In this document: positions 43,504 to 54,660 of the stretch, in pieces
How the letters are laid out: every line of letters begins with the position of its first letter
Position numbering within the stretch: position 1 is the stretch's first letter
Assembly (NCBI RefSeq): GCF_023898315.1
Contig: NC_064617.1
Span: 710,479,202-710,543,201 of the forward strand
Direction of reading: 5' to 3'
Length of the DNA: 64,000 nt
From: Schistocerca nitens
Lineage: Eukaryota > Arthropoda > Insecta > Orthoptera > Acrididae
The notes under the pieces: generated by a model
The model's database searches: none
Told to the model about the DNA's origin: nothing
The model's input: the letters and a program-made list of their open reading frames with translations, nothing else
Program-made: the position numbers and the translations under genes

Positions 43504-44945
43504 CACACATCAAAAAAAGTTTTGCATCACCACGGTTCCCAGAACTCCTGAAGATAGACGTTGACTGTGGATATTGTATCTCAGACACAGTCCCTTTGAC
43601 TGTTCAGAGATGTCACTAAACCCGCCAAAAGATGTAAACAACCATGCATGAGCAGCGCGTATTAGACAGAGGGGGTCCGACAGCCGATCAGTTCCAGTCA
43701 TTCCACCAGGTAGAAGGTACACAGCTCATAGTGTCTGTAGTTTAACCATGCCTAGACAGTCAATACCATGGTTCAATTGTGTCCACATTTTTACTTTATG
43801 CCAGGAAGAGCTCTCAACAAGGTAAGTGTCCCTGAGTCTCGGGGTGAACCAGAGAAATACAGAGAAACAGGAACTGTCAATGACTTGCTTCGCTCAGGCT
43901 GCCCAAGGGCTAGTACTGCTGTGGATGACCGCTACCTATGGAATATGGCTCAGAGGAACCCTGACATCAACGCCACCATGTTGAATAATGCTTTTTGTGC
44001 AGCCACAGGACATCGTGTTATGACTCAAACTGTGCACAATAGGCTGTGTGATGTGCAACTTCACTCCCAACGTCCATGGTGAGGTCCATCTTTGCAACCA
44101 CGACACCATGCAGCACAGTACAGATGGGCCCAGCAACAAGCTGAATGGACTGCTCAGGGTTGGCATCATGTTATCTTCACCGATGAGTGTCACATATGCC
44201 TTCAACGAGACAACTGTCGGAGACGTGTTTGGAGGCAACCCGGTCAGGCTGAATGCTTTAGACACATTGTCCAGCGAGCGCAGCAAGGTGAGGTTCCGTG
44301 TTGTTTTGGGGTGGCATTATGTAGGGCTGATGTATGCTGCTGGTGGTCATGGAAGGTGCCATAAAGGCTGTATGATATGTGAATGCCATCCTCGACCGAT
44401 AGTGCAACCATATCAGCAGCATATTAGTAAGGCATTCGTCTTCATGGGTGACTATTCACACCTCCATCCTGCACACCTTGTGAATGACTTTCTTCAGGAT
44501 AATGTCATTGCTCGACTAGAGTGGCCAGCATGTTCTCCAGACATGAACCCCATTGAATATGCCTGGGATAGATTGAAAAGTACTGTTTATGGACGATATG
44601 ACCCACCAACCACTTTCAGGGATCTACACTGAATCGGCATTGAGCAGTGGGACAATCAGAACCGACAGTGCCTTGATGAACTTGTGGATAGTATGCCATG
44701 ATGAATACAGGCATGCATCAATGCAAGAGGATGTGTTACTGAGTATCAGAGGTACCAGTGTGTATACAGCAATCTGGACCACCAACTCTGAAGGTCTCGC
44801 TGTATCGTGGTATAACACACAATGTGTGGTTTTCATGAGTAATAAAAAGGTTGGAAATGATGTTTATGTTGATCTCTATTACAGTTTTCTATACAGGTTC
44901 TGGAACTCTTGGAACTGAGGTGATGAAAAACTTTTTTTATGTGTG
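43504..44945 (+). mobile_element. Tc1-type transposon near the loop, decayed
   Basis: The ends CACACATCAAAAAAAGTTTT and (reverse complement) CACACATAAAAAAAGTTTTT are followed by CATCACC on both sides, flanked by TA (43502-43503 and 44946-44947). Transposase pieces on +: TVNDLLRSGCPRASTAVDDR and HRVMTQTVHNRL (HTH region, 43768-44082), WHHVIFTDECHICL (first Asp, 44092-44364), VFMGDYSHLHPAHLVNDFL (second Asp) and LEWPACSPDMNPIEYAWD (Glu) at about 44430-44570. There are 34 residues between the second Asp and the Glu, the classic Tc1 DD34E spacing. Three or more frameshifts. Confidence 0.85.
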
Positions 44946-45939
44946 TAATATGATGCCATTTAATAACTCCTTTTTTGCTCACAATTGGTGCTACCCTTTT
45001 GCACACAAGGACATTACTTAGTCAGTGGATTTGTACTTCAATCTTTTGTTGGTCTTTGCACACTTACCTATCTTTTAGCTTTGTCAATCCCCGCACTACG
45101 TATTGCAATACAGCTTGCTATTTGTCAGTTCCTGTTTGTATGGGTCATCATTTTATAGATAGGTCGTTAGTGTGATACCCCAGGGAAATACTATGCTATT
45201 GTCAGCTGAGATTTTGGAAAACTGCCCGTACTTATATGGATTTGAGATCCTTGTCTGTCCCACTCTTATATTGCCTGCCTTTTGAGTGATTTAAGGGACA
45301 CCAAGCCATATCTTTTTTCTTTGATTTGGTATAAAACGTGTGTTCTCGAGGTATTTTTGAGTATTCTTTGCATGTTCTTTGCATGCCATTATTCACTTAC
45401 TATGTTGTCTGCCATTAGGTTTTGCACCAGGTTGCATTTTGATGCTGTGACAACTAATTATGATATATCACCAGTAGTGATAATACTTAGGCCACAGATA
45501 TTAACACTGTTGTGCACTTTATAAATATTGTGTGGCATTTTACTGTGAATAAGGATAGGTCCTCATATGAACTGGAGTTTTTCTCATCTATAAGAATTAC
45601 ATAGGTTTTTTACATTAAAAAAAGACAAGCTTTGTTCAGTTGAACCTTCGATTTTATGTTGTCTATTTTTGGTATTTTTTATGTTTGGCATGTTCTCTTA
45701 TGACTCTGTGATGTTAAAACAGTTTCAATGCTAACCAATATAGACACATATTCTATTTTGTTATGCTTTGTCTTAATGCTTGTGCTTGCATTATGTAGTT
45801 TTTAAGTACCTTTATTATTATCCATCACTTTCTGTAAAGCTTACTGTAGTACACCTTGATATACACTACGTGTATACTGTTTTTATTGTACAGAGGCCTG
45901 AAATGGCATACTGAATTACGAAAACTGGTAGCGAAAATA

Positions 45940-47361
45940 CACTCCTGGAAATGGAAAAAAGAACACATTGACACCGGTGTGTCAGACCCACCATACTTGC
46001 TCCGGACACTGCGAGAGGGCTGTACAAGCAATGATCACACGCACGGCACAGCGGACACACCAGGAACCGCGGTGTTGGCCGTCGAATGGCGCTAGCTGCG
46101 CAGCATTTATGCACCGCCGCCGTCAGTGTCAGCCAGTTTGCCGTGGCATACGGAGCTCCATTGCAGTCTTTAACACTGGCAGCATGCCGCGACAGCGTGG
46201 ACGTGAACCGTATGTGCAGTTGACAGACTTTGAGCGAGGGCGTATAGTGGGCATGTGGGAGGCCGGGTGGACGTACCGCCGAATTGCTCAACACGTGGGG
46301 CGTGAGGTCTCCACAGTACATCGATGTTGTCGCCAGTGGTCGGCGGAAGGTGCACGTGCCCATCGACCTGGGACCGGACCGCAGCGACGCACGGATGCAC
46401 GCCAAGACCGTAGGATCCTATGCAGTGCCGTAGGGGACCGCACCGCCACTTCCCAGCAAATTAGGGACACTGTTGCTCCTGGGGTATCGGCGAGGACCAT
46501 TCGCAACCGTCTTCATGAAGCTGGGCTACGGTCCCGCACACCGTTAGGCCGTCTTCCGCTCACGCCCCAACATCGTGCAGCCCACCTCCAGTGGTGTCGT
46601 GACAGGCGTGAATGGAGGGACGAATGGAGATGTGTTGTCTTCAGCGATGAGAGTCGCTTCTGCCTTGGTGCCAATGATGGTCGTATGCGTGTTTGGCGCC
46701 GTGCAGGTGAGCGCCACAATCAGGACTGCATACGACCGAGGCACACAGGGCCAACACCTGGCATCATGGTGTGGGGAGCGATCTCCTACACTGGCCGTAC
46801 ACCACTGGTGATCGTCGAGGGGACACTGAATAGTGCACGGTACATCCAAACCGTCATCGAACCCATCGTTCTACCATTCCTAGACCGGCAAGGGAACTTG
46901 CTGTTCCAACAGGACAATGCACGTCCGCATGTATCCCGTGCCACCCAACGTGCTCTATAAGGTGTAAGTCAACTAACCTGGCCAGCAAGATCTCCGGATC
47001 TGTCCCCCATTGAGCATGTTTGGGACTGGATGAAGCATCGTCTCACGCGGTCTGCACGTCCAGCACGAACAATGGTCCAACTGAGGTGCCAGGTGGAAAT
47101 GGCATGGCAAGCCATTCCACAGGACTACATCCAGCATCTCTACGATCGTCTCCATGGGAGAATAGCAGCCTGCATTGCTGCGAAAGGTGGATATACACTG
47201 TACTAGTGCCGACATTGTGCATGCTCTGTTGCCTGTGTCTATGTGCCTGTGGTTCTGTCAGTGTGATCATGTGATGTATCTGACCCCAGGAATGTGTCAA
47301 TAAAGTTTCCCCTTCCTGGGACAATGAATTCACGGTGTTATTATTTCAATTTCCAGGAGTG
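45940..47361 (+). mobile_element. Tc1-type transposon in the right arm, nearly intact
   Basis: The ends CACTCCTGGAAATGGAAA and (reverse complement) CACTCCTGGAAATTGAAA are flanked by TA (45938-45939 and 47362-47363). Length 1422 bp, GC-rich relative to the surroundings. The transposase is intact except for one stop codon. AATAAAG at 47299-47305 is a plausible poly(A) signal. It is the youngest insertion in the fold-back element by degree of decay. Confidence 0.9.
46184..47206 (+). pseudogene. Tc1-type transposase with a single nonsense codon
   Basis: I chose the ATG at 46184 (MPRQRGREPYVQL), since Tc1-type proteins start just before the HTH. The upstream in-frame extension to 45968 runs through the terminal region. 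HTH domains: FERGRIVGMWEAGWTYRRIA and VSTVHRCCRQW, with the GRPR-like GTGPQRRTDARQDRR between. Catalytic motifs: VVFSDESRFCLG, LLFQQDNARPHVSRA and WPARSPDLSPIEHVWDWMKH. The frame is open for 340 codons except TAA at 46958-46960, where CAA (Gln) fits the context, a single C-to-T change. I count 32 residues between the second Asp and the Glu, two fewer than classic Tc1. The protein ends IAACIAAKGGYTLY. It would cut and paste the element if read through. Confidence 0.9.
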
Positions 47362-47445
47362 TAAAATAAAATAAACTTCTCAATTTGCAGCAGCTGTCTG
47401 GCACATTTCTTTGTTAAATATTTGACCAGCTGTTGTCCCATGTCC

Positions 47446-47939
47446 ACAATAGATTAACAGATACTATTTAGTTATTTGTCCATATAAATCTCTTTTTCAT
47501 TACATATATCGTACACAGGGTATTGGACAGAAAACCTTTTTATCTGGTGGTTTTTCAAACTCCAAACATACATCATTTAAATTTTTATAACAAATTGGAT
47601 GTATACAGTTAATAATTACAAATTTTTAAATAATTTATATTTACAACTTATTTCTTTAGACAAAGAGACAAATTACATTTTTTCTTTGCTTCACTCCATT
47701 TTCGTTTTCTGCATCTTTAATTGTCTTTCCCGTCTATTTTTTACCTTCCCCTCCCACTTCAGTTACGTACAGTGCACTTAGCTTTCTCACTCTTATTAAC
47801 TCATGCACAATGTTTCAGTAGTAATCTCTGTCTTGCATATTACCCTGTCTTCCACATTTAAGCTCTCAGATTATCAAATCTCATCCAATGCAGTCCCCAA
47901 CAATCAGTCTTTCCTTCTCATTCTGTATGGTTAATCTCC
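47446..47939. other. no gene seen
   Basis: AT- and T-rich sequence between the fold-back element and the dispersed repeat. No supported ORF. Confidence 0.4.
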
Positions 47940-48165
47940 CCTGACACGCAGTTGTGGGTGACTTTCCCAAAATCTACCCCTTTTCCTAGACCTCTCCAGT
48001 CCTTTTCCTTCATCCTTCTTCCTTCCCCTTCAACCCTTCTGCCTGAAGAAGGGGCCACTGGCTCAAAAAGCTTGCTAATCACAACAGTCTTTTATGTGTG
48101 TGTTCTGCCGTTGCTTGGTGCATAGATTTTTTATCTATCCAATTAAATAATTTCATCAATAAGGT
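47940..48165. repeat. dispersed repeat, copy 2 (see 1995-2290)
   Basis: CTACCCCTTTTCCTAGACCT, CTTCAACCCTTCTGCCTGAA, GAAGG.GCCA and TTTTTTATCTATCCAATTAAAT match copy 1 in the same orientation. Both copies lie next to a CR1-type 3' end on the minus strand. The association may be chance or may mean the repeat is that element's 3' tail region. Confidence 0.65.
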
Positions 48166-48179
48166 ACTGTGAGGTTGAA

Positions 48180-48341
48180 TAGTAACAGTTTTTCAGAAGG
48201 TAGGCTGTCACAGACTAAAGCCCTGTAGTTCAAGAAGAGATTTTATATGTCTTGGTAATCTGTTGTATAGTTTTGTTCCTGCTTGATATACACCTTTTTA
48301 GCATAATGTGGCATTACAATGACTAACATATATATCACTGT
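48180..48341 (-). pseudogene. CR1-type ORF2 C-terminus, left of the Penelope insertion
   Basis: On the minus strand: CHIMLKRCISSRNKTIQQIT, KTYKISS and AYLLKNCYYSTSQY, the extreme C-terminus of a CR1/Jockey-type ORF2. It is the continuation of 52514-53894 once the Penelope-like element is removed. Confidence 0.65.
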
Positions 48342-48658
48342 GATTCTTCAGTTTCTCCCAGTGTATTTCTTGCTTGAAGAGTCAACGGGTGTACTGCCGG
48401 TCCATAGTGTCCAATGGGCACAATATTTTGGTGATCAGACATGTTGCCATTGTCAGGTGCGCTGATGAACTGAGCTCCTGAGGGCAGGTGGCCATCTTAA
48501 ATCCCCTCCCCTTGTGAGGTGTTCTCTCCGCTGTCCTCACCTGCACATCAGCGGTCAGTGAGAAGCTGGCATTGGCGTCTGTGGTGGCGTCGGTGTAATT
48601 GCATTGTCCACCCTAATCACCCATTTGTTTCCTTTGCTGAACATCTTTTTAATTAGAC

Positions 48659-49612
48659 TCAGTGCTGGTTCCCATGCCCTGCTGAGGTTGTAGCTGCAAT
48701 CTCAGTTGATGAGTATATCCCTGGTACGAATTTTGATAGCCTCTCTAATGATGCTGTCCCAGTATTTAGATGTCTGTGCCAAGACCCTGGTATGTTGGTT
48801 GTCCATTTCTTGATTTTCAGACAAACAGTGCGACTGCCGACTTGTTGTGGTACCCAAGTCGAGTGTGCCTCTGATGTTCTCGGCAATGATCTTCGATGGT
48901 GTGCACTGTCTGTCCAATATAAGTCTTCCCACATTGACACGGGATCTGGTATATGCCGGCCTTCCACAAACTGGGATCATCTTTGACACTTGCCAATAAT
49001 GCGTGTGTTTTAGTTGGTGGGCAAAAGATAGTTCCTACTCGGTGTTTCCTCAATATTCGTCCTATATTCCCCCAATAGAGCACCAGTATATAGTATATAG
49101 GCAGTGGCTATCCCTTTTTCCGTGACTTCTTCCATCTCCACATGCTGTACTGTAGAGATGGGGTGAAGAGCGCATCTGTTCTGCCATTCCGAGTACCCAT
49201 TTTTCCGGAATACAGTTTTGAGGTGTTCCAGCTCTTGGGGCAGACTCTCTGCATCAGAGATGGTGCACATCCTGTACACCAGTGTTTTTAGCACCCCATT
49301 CTTCTGCGTAGGGTGGTGGCAGCTATCCATTTGCAAATACAGGTCGGTGTGTGTTTTCTTCCTGTATACCCTGTGGCACAGGGTGCCATCCGCTCATCTT
49401 TTGACCATGATGTCCAGGAATGGTAATCTTCCTTCTGCTTCAGTATCCATAGTGAATTTGATGTTCGGATGTATGGAGTTCAGGTGTATAAGGAAGTCAA
49501 GGAGCTTGACCCTTCCATGGGGCCAGATCACGATCATGTCATCCACATAACGTAGAAAACAAGTATGTTTCCATTTGGATGACGCCAAGCTTTCTCCTTG
49601 AAGTACTCCATA
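48659..49612 (-). pseudogene. inverted Penelope RT/GIY-YIG fragment
   Basis: From right to left: SSKWKHTCFLRYVDDMIVIW with an intact YVDD box (49394-49588), KLLDFLIHLNSIHPNIKFTM, RLPFLDIMVKR. Then in the next ORFs come SDAESLPQELEHLKTVFRKN, ALLASVKDDPSLWKAGIYQI, CGKTYIGQTVHTIEDHCREH, RHTRLGYHNKSAVA and the end of the ORF at 48659. A few frameshifts. The YVDD and GIY...YIG motifs are better preserved than in the + copy, so this fragment is useful for reconstructing ancestry. Confidence 0.8.
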
Positions 49613-49787
49613 TGCTGGGAACCAGCACTGAGTCTAATTAAAAAGATGCTCATCAAAGGAAATGAACGGGCGACTAGAGCGGACAAGGCGATTACACTGA
49701 CACCACCACAGACACCGATGCCAGTGTCTCACTGACCGCTGACACACGGGCATGGACCGTGGAGAGAACGCCTCATGAGGGTAGGGG

Positions 49788-49822
49788 ATTTAAGACGGCT
49801 GCCCGCCCTCAGGAGCTCAGTT
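49788..49822 (+). promoter_or_regulatory. core promoter in Penelope pLTR 2 (5' copy)
   Basis: ATTTAAG (49788-49794) lies 30 nt upstream of the A of TCAGTT (49817-49822). The same pair with identical spacing is in the 3' pLTR (52369-52375 and 52398-52403) and on the minus strand in the inverted pLTR (48502-48496 and 48473-48468). The TATA variant is weak, the initiator is the arthropod consensus. Confidence 0.55.
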
Positions 49823-49974
49823 CATCAGTGCACCTGATGATGGCGTCATGTCTGATCGCCGAAATATTGTCCCTGTTGGACACTATGGACTGACAGCACA
49901 TCTGTGGACTGTTTGAGTAAGAAATACCCTGGGAGAAACTGAAGAATCACGTCATATACCTCTATGGGGAGGAG

Positions 49975-52250
49975 ATGTATTGCAGCATGAAGAAATTCAA
50001 CGAGCTGCACCACCGAAGGAGCTGTTTGCTGAGTGCTCTTGCTTTTCTGAAGAGATGTCGTGCCGATCAGGTTGTGCCAAACTTTGCTAAGGTCATGCAT
50101 CACATCGATTCTGCAGCAGCTAAGAGAATTGTGAAGCATGCTAGTGTCACCTTTGTTCGTGAGAGGGTACACTTTATCAGACGCAGCCCTGAATACAACT
50201 CCCAGGAACTACTCAAACTACATCTGCAACTAGCCAATCATTTTAATTCCGGGACATGGGACTGGATTGACCGCTGATCCTGCACATAAGAAGACCTCGG
50301 GGTGTCAGATATCTAAATTCTCTTGTCTCTCTGACAAACCATCACTGGAGGCTCCATGCAAGATGGTCATCAATCTCACAGACATTGAGCTGACTGGGGA
50401 TGCAGTTTCTGTTCTGGAGAAGGGACTTAATTTTGCTCCCACACCTAGGTTCACACCGGTAGCAGACATGGTCAGTGCAGTTGAACAGGTTGCTGTGCGA
50501 CTACCAGCTGAAGAAGTATGCCAGGAAACCTGCTGTGCTGTGACGAGAACTAAACCGATCAAGTCGAATATTACCAGCAGGGAGAGGGCAGCCATCCGAG
50601 ACCTGAGACAGCCCTGAGATTATTGTCTTACCAGCTGACAAAGGCAGTGCTATGGTTGTTCTTTCCCCTTAAGGACTACATTGAGAAGATGCAGAGCCTA
50701 CTAAATGATGAATCTTACAGGAATATCAACGCTGACCCCACAAAGAAGGTGGAGAATAAAGCTAGAGCTCTTCTCAAGGATGCAGATTTAGCAGAGGGTG
50801 TCGCCAAAAAATTGACTCATCAAGAACCTGTACTGACAAGACTTTTTGGACTCCCTATAGTCCACAAAGAAGGGGTGCCGTTACGCCCAATTGTCAGCAA
50901 CATTAGGGCACCTGCATATTTGCTGGCCAAATACCTGGCAGAATTACTAAGCCCTTATGTGGGTGGGTAAATGCCCTCAACACATTCATAATTATGTGAA
51001 TTTTGTAAAACACCTCGACAACTTCAAGCTGAACCAGTCAGATATCCTGGTGAGTTTTGACGTTGTTTCATTATTCACCAGGGTGCGTCTTCAAGACTCA
51101 GTTGAGTTTATTGCACAGAAATTTGATGAGAAGACAACCGACCTTTTCAAGCATATTCTGGCCTCCTCATATTTTCTCTTTAATGGAGAATTCTATGAAC
51201 AAACAGAAGGAGTTGCAATGGGGAGCCCACTCTCGCATGTGGGTGCAAATTTCTATATGGGGTACTCTGAGGAGGAAGCTTTGTCATCATCCAAATGGAA
51301 ACCTACTTGTTTTCTACATGATGTGGATGACACAGTTGTGATCTGGCCCCATGGAAGGAAAAGCTCCTAGACTTCCTTACACACCCGAACTCCATATATC
51401 CGAACATCAAATTCACTATGGAGACTGAAGCAGAAGGAAGATTACCATTCCTAGACATCATGGTCAAAAGAAGAGTGGATGGCATCCTGTGCCACAGGGT
51501 ATACAGGAAGAAAACACACACTAACCTGTATTTGCAAGTGGATAGCTGCCACCACCCTGCGCAGAGGAATGGGGTGCTAAAAACACTGGTGCACAGGGTG
51601 CGCACCATCTCTGATGCAGAGAGTCTCCCCCAAGAGCTGGAACACCTCAAAACTGTATTCCAGAAAAATGGGTACTCGGAATGGCAGATCAGACTCGCTG
51701 TCCGTCCCTCTTCTACAGTACAACATATGGAGATGGAAGAAGTCACGGAAAAAGAGATAGCCACTGCCTATATACCATATACTGGCACACTATTGGAGGA
51801 AAATAGGACAGATATTGAGGAAACACCAAGCAGGAACTGTCTTTTGCCAACCAAATAAAACGCAAGCATTATTGGGAAGTGTCAAAGACGAACTCAGTTT
51901 GTGGAAGGCTGGCATATACGAGATTCCGTGTCAGTGTGGGAAGACATATTGGACAGACAGTGGGCACCATCGAAGATCATTGCCAAGAACATCAGAGGCA
52001 CACTCGACTTGGGTACCCCAACAAGTTGGCGGTCGCAGAGCACTGTTTGTCTGAAAATCACAAAATGGACTACCAACATACCAGGGTCTTGCCACAGATG
52101 TCTAAATACTGGGACAGCGTCATTAGAGAAGCTAACAAAATTTGTACCAGGGATGGATTTATCAACCAAGATTGTGACTACAACCTCAGCAGAGCATGGG
52201 AACCAGCATTGAGTCTAATTAAGAAGTTGCTCAGCAAAGGAAATGAATGA
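49975..52250 (+). pseudogene. Penelope-type RT with GIY-YIG nuclease, main copy
   Basis: N-terminal region: MKKFNELHHRRSCLLSALAF, FLKRCRADQVVPNFAKV (49975-50277). RT: LFFPLKDYIEKMQSLL, LTRLFGLPIVHKEGVPLRPI and SNIRAPAYLLAKYLAELLSP (50623-50970), ILVSFDVVSLFTRV (motif A), GEFYEQTEGVAMGSPLS (motif B) and FLHDVDDTVVIW, the YVDD box with Asp for Tyr (50957-51370), RLPFLDIMVKRRVDG and TLVHRVRTISDAESLPQELE (51418-51858). GIY-YIG: LWKAGIYEIPCQCGKTY in one frame, then IGQTVGTIEDHCQEHQRHTR in the next. A 2-nt loss at 51946-51950 separates them, as the inverted copy shows. It has five or more frame breaks. Original length about 760 codons, normal for the family. Confidence 0.85.
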
Positions 52251-52513
52251 GCGACTAGGGTGGATGATGCAATTACACCGACGTCACCACAGACGCTGAT
52301 GCCAGTGTCTCACCAACCACTGACATGCGGGCGTGGGCTGCAGAGAGAATGCCTCGCAAGGGGAGGGGATTTAAGATGGCCGCCCACCCTCAGGAACTCA
52401 GTTCGTCAGCACACTTGATGATGGCGACATGTCTGATCACCGAAATATTGTGCCCGTTGGACACTATCAACTGGGAGTACACCCGTGGACTGTTTGAGCC
52501 TATATGTCACTGT

Positions 52514-53894
52514 CTGACCTGATACTGTAATCATGGTCACTTGTTTTGAGGAAAAAGGTTTTCTTTTCTCAGTATACTTTTTTGACATGCGTGACTACTT
52601 CCAGTATATAAATGCATAGAAGGGGTAAGATCTTTAGATCTTTAAAGAATGGTTTGCATGATCTTCTGTTGCTTGCTTGTTTCTTTCCTTATTCTTATAA
52701 TTGCCTTTTGTTTCCTGAAAACTATTATCGGCTTGTGTGCATTTCCACAGAAAATGATACTGTACATCAGCACTGAACGTACATGAGCAAAGTATACAGC
52801 GCTAACTGTTTCTGCACTAGTATTGTTGCAAAGAAACCTTACTACATAGCTCATTTTTGCTAGTTTTGAATTTAGGGATGTGATATGAGCGCTCTATTTA
52901 AGATTTTCCTGGATATGAATCCCAAGAAATTTAGTTTCAGTTACAGCACAAATATTTTGGTTATCTATGCATGTTATGGGTTGTGTCACATTTTTATTTT
53001 GCTCTGTGCGCTGTATACTTTGCTCATGTACATTCAGTGCTGTTTTATGGGGATTAACCATTACCCTGTTTCTGGTAAACCATTCAGATACTTCTTTTGC
53101 AATATCGTTTGCAGATGTGGTTAGATTTTCTTCTTTATTTCCTTCAATCAATAGACTGGTGTCCTCTGCAAACAGTAATGATTCAGAATCCCTAACGTGT
53201 GATGGGGAATGTATACCGAAAAAAGAATGGGATCTAAAATAGAGCCCTGTGGAACACCATGACTTAGTCCACATGGTTCTGAAAGGTGTACCTGGAGTTC
53301 ATGTTCTTCCATGTTCTTAACTTCAGTGACCTGAGAGCGATATTCGTGATATGATTTAATCCACTGATTTGGCACACCTCTTACACCATACCATTCAAGC
53401 TATCTCAGGAGCACAAAATGATCAATCACATCAAAAGCTTTTGTTAGATCCAAGAAGAAATGTGAGATTTTGCTGTGGTTGTCCACTGCGTTTAAGACAT
53501 GGTTTATCAGGCTGAAAGTGGCTGTTTCAGTTGATCGCTGTGATCTGAAGGCATGTTGACATCCAGAAATAATATTCTTCTTCTTAAAGAATCTAGTTAG
53601 TTGTGAAAGGAACACATTTCCAATAATTTTTGAAACCCTGACAGTAGTGACACAAGCCCATACATTGCTGATCACGTTTTTAAAAATGGGTACTACTTTT
53701 ACCTTTTTCAGTTGCTGTAGGAAGACACCAAATGATAACAATGAATTACATATGTATAATAAAGGAGAGAGTATCTGTCTTGCTGTTATTTTCATAATAT
53801 AATCTGGAATATCATCAATACCAGTTGAATAATTACTCTTCAGTGACTTCATGATATATAGAAGCTCTGTTGGGCCTATTGGACTGAGGAACAC
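52514..53894 (-). pseudogene. CR1/Jockey-type reverse transcriptase, decayed
   Basis: Minus-strand ORFs, in order. 53400-53894 has IGPTELLYIMKSLKSNYSTG, IDDIPDYIMK, KVKVVPIFKN, SKIIGNVFLSQLTRF, GCQHAFRSQRSTETA and FFLDLTKAFDVIDH (motif A intact). 53148-53375 has WIKSYHEYRSQ and GVPQGSILDPILFSVYI (motif B). 52894-53274 has LLFAEDTSLLIEG, the FADD box as FAED, then VMVNPHKTALNVH and KFLGIHI. 52642-52854 has AYFAHVRSVL-type sequence (VYFAHVRSVLMYSIIFCGNA). Frameshifts separate the blocks and Glu replaces one catalytic Asp. It may be the 3' half of the CR1 whose ORF1 and endonuclease lie at 58481-60653. Confidence 0.8.
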
Positions 53895-54660
53895 AGATTA
53901 AAGAAATGTATGGCTGGTTATTTCAACAAGGTCACTGCAATTTACTTCCCCATCTGTGCCCAAATAGGCTAGTGCTGTTACTAGTGGCCTCCAACATATC
54001 CGACAGCTTGGAAATCCCTAACTTCTTTTTCTGTTCAGCCTTATCCTTCAACCCCCTTCCACACCTGCCTCTATTTCTCTTCACTGCATAACCCCCCCCC
54101 CCCCCTCCCCCCAATCTAAATCACAATTCTAAGAGAGTATAAATATGCCTCCACATTATACACTCAGAGCTGTCCATCTCACTCTGTTATCGTCTACTGC
54201 CCCTTATTTTTCACCATGTACAACCACACTATTTCACCTGCCTGCACTTGATCAGTGTTTCTCTAATCCCATGTTCTTACCATTTCACTTGCTACTCCTA
54301 TCCTTGCCTTAACCTTCCCTTCTTCCTGTCTTCCTTGTTCAGCTCCTTCATCGCACCCAGTATTCCAAATAGGTTTTCTTCACTTGAGGAGTGACCTGTT
54401 TGCTTGTGTTACATGCTTCAACTTTTATCAGTGACAAATTTCCAGCTTTTGTAATTCTGCTTCTAGTACACTCTCAATTGATAACTGCAGGTCCACTAAG
54501 TTAAGCAATCTTTTCCTTTCTGGTCACCTGCTGTTTCGATTCAAGAAGTTATATATCTTCTAATACCCCTCCCCCTTTTTCCAATATTCTGATTCATTTA
54601 ACACCTGTCCCACAGGACAACTATCTTAAAGGCATTTATGAGTACAGATTTAAGAAGGAA
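53895..54660. other. no gene seen; C-rich tract at 54091-54112
   Basis: Pyrimidine-rich, without supported ORF. A run of C interrupted by one T lies at 54091-54112. It resembles the C-rich 5' end of family A copy C, but the following sequence does not match. Confidence 0.4.

Larger units (their letters stand above)
41255..47445. repeat. long inverted repeat (fold-back element) invaded by three Tc1/mariner transposons
   Basis: Once the insertions at 41597-42502, 43504-44945 and 45940-47361 are set aside, the left arm (41255-43235) and right arm (43345-47445) are reverse complements over about 1 kb, about 80% identical by eye. Paired segments include: 41262-41330 with 47364-47440 (TTTAACAAAGAAAT, AATTGAGAAG); 41331-41580 with 45700-45937 (GCTACCAGTTTT, CTTTAC.GAAAGTGA, TACTTAAAAACTACA, TTGGTTAGCATTGAAACT); 42540-43090 with 44946-45500 (GGAGTTATTAAATGGCATCAT); 43090-43230 with 43350-43500 (ACTGCAAGTGATGGAG, GTAGTCCATAAACTC). 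The loop is about 110 bp at 43235-43345. No ORF belongs to the arms. Confidence 0.8.
48342..52501. mobile_element. Penelope-like element 2 with inverted partial copy and direct pLTRs
   Basis: It is bounded by ATATATCACTGT (48330-48341) and ATATGTCACTGT (52502-52513), a 12-bp duplication with one difference. Structure, left to right: an inverted pLTR and C-terminal ORF fragment (48342-49612, -), a pLTR starting inside the last codons of the ORF (49613-49960, +), the main ORF (49975-52250, +), and the 3' pLTR (about 52190-52501, +). The arrangement, a direct pLTR pair plus an inverted 5'-truncated copy upstream, is characteristic of Penelope-like elements. It interrupts a CR1-type element. Confidence 0.85.

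Noticed and set aside
54091..54112. C-rich run as the 5' end of another RTE family A copy
   Set aside because: The sequence after the run has no match to the family 5' UTR.
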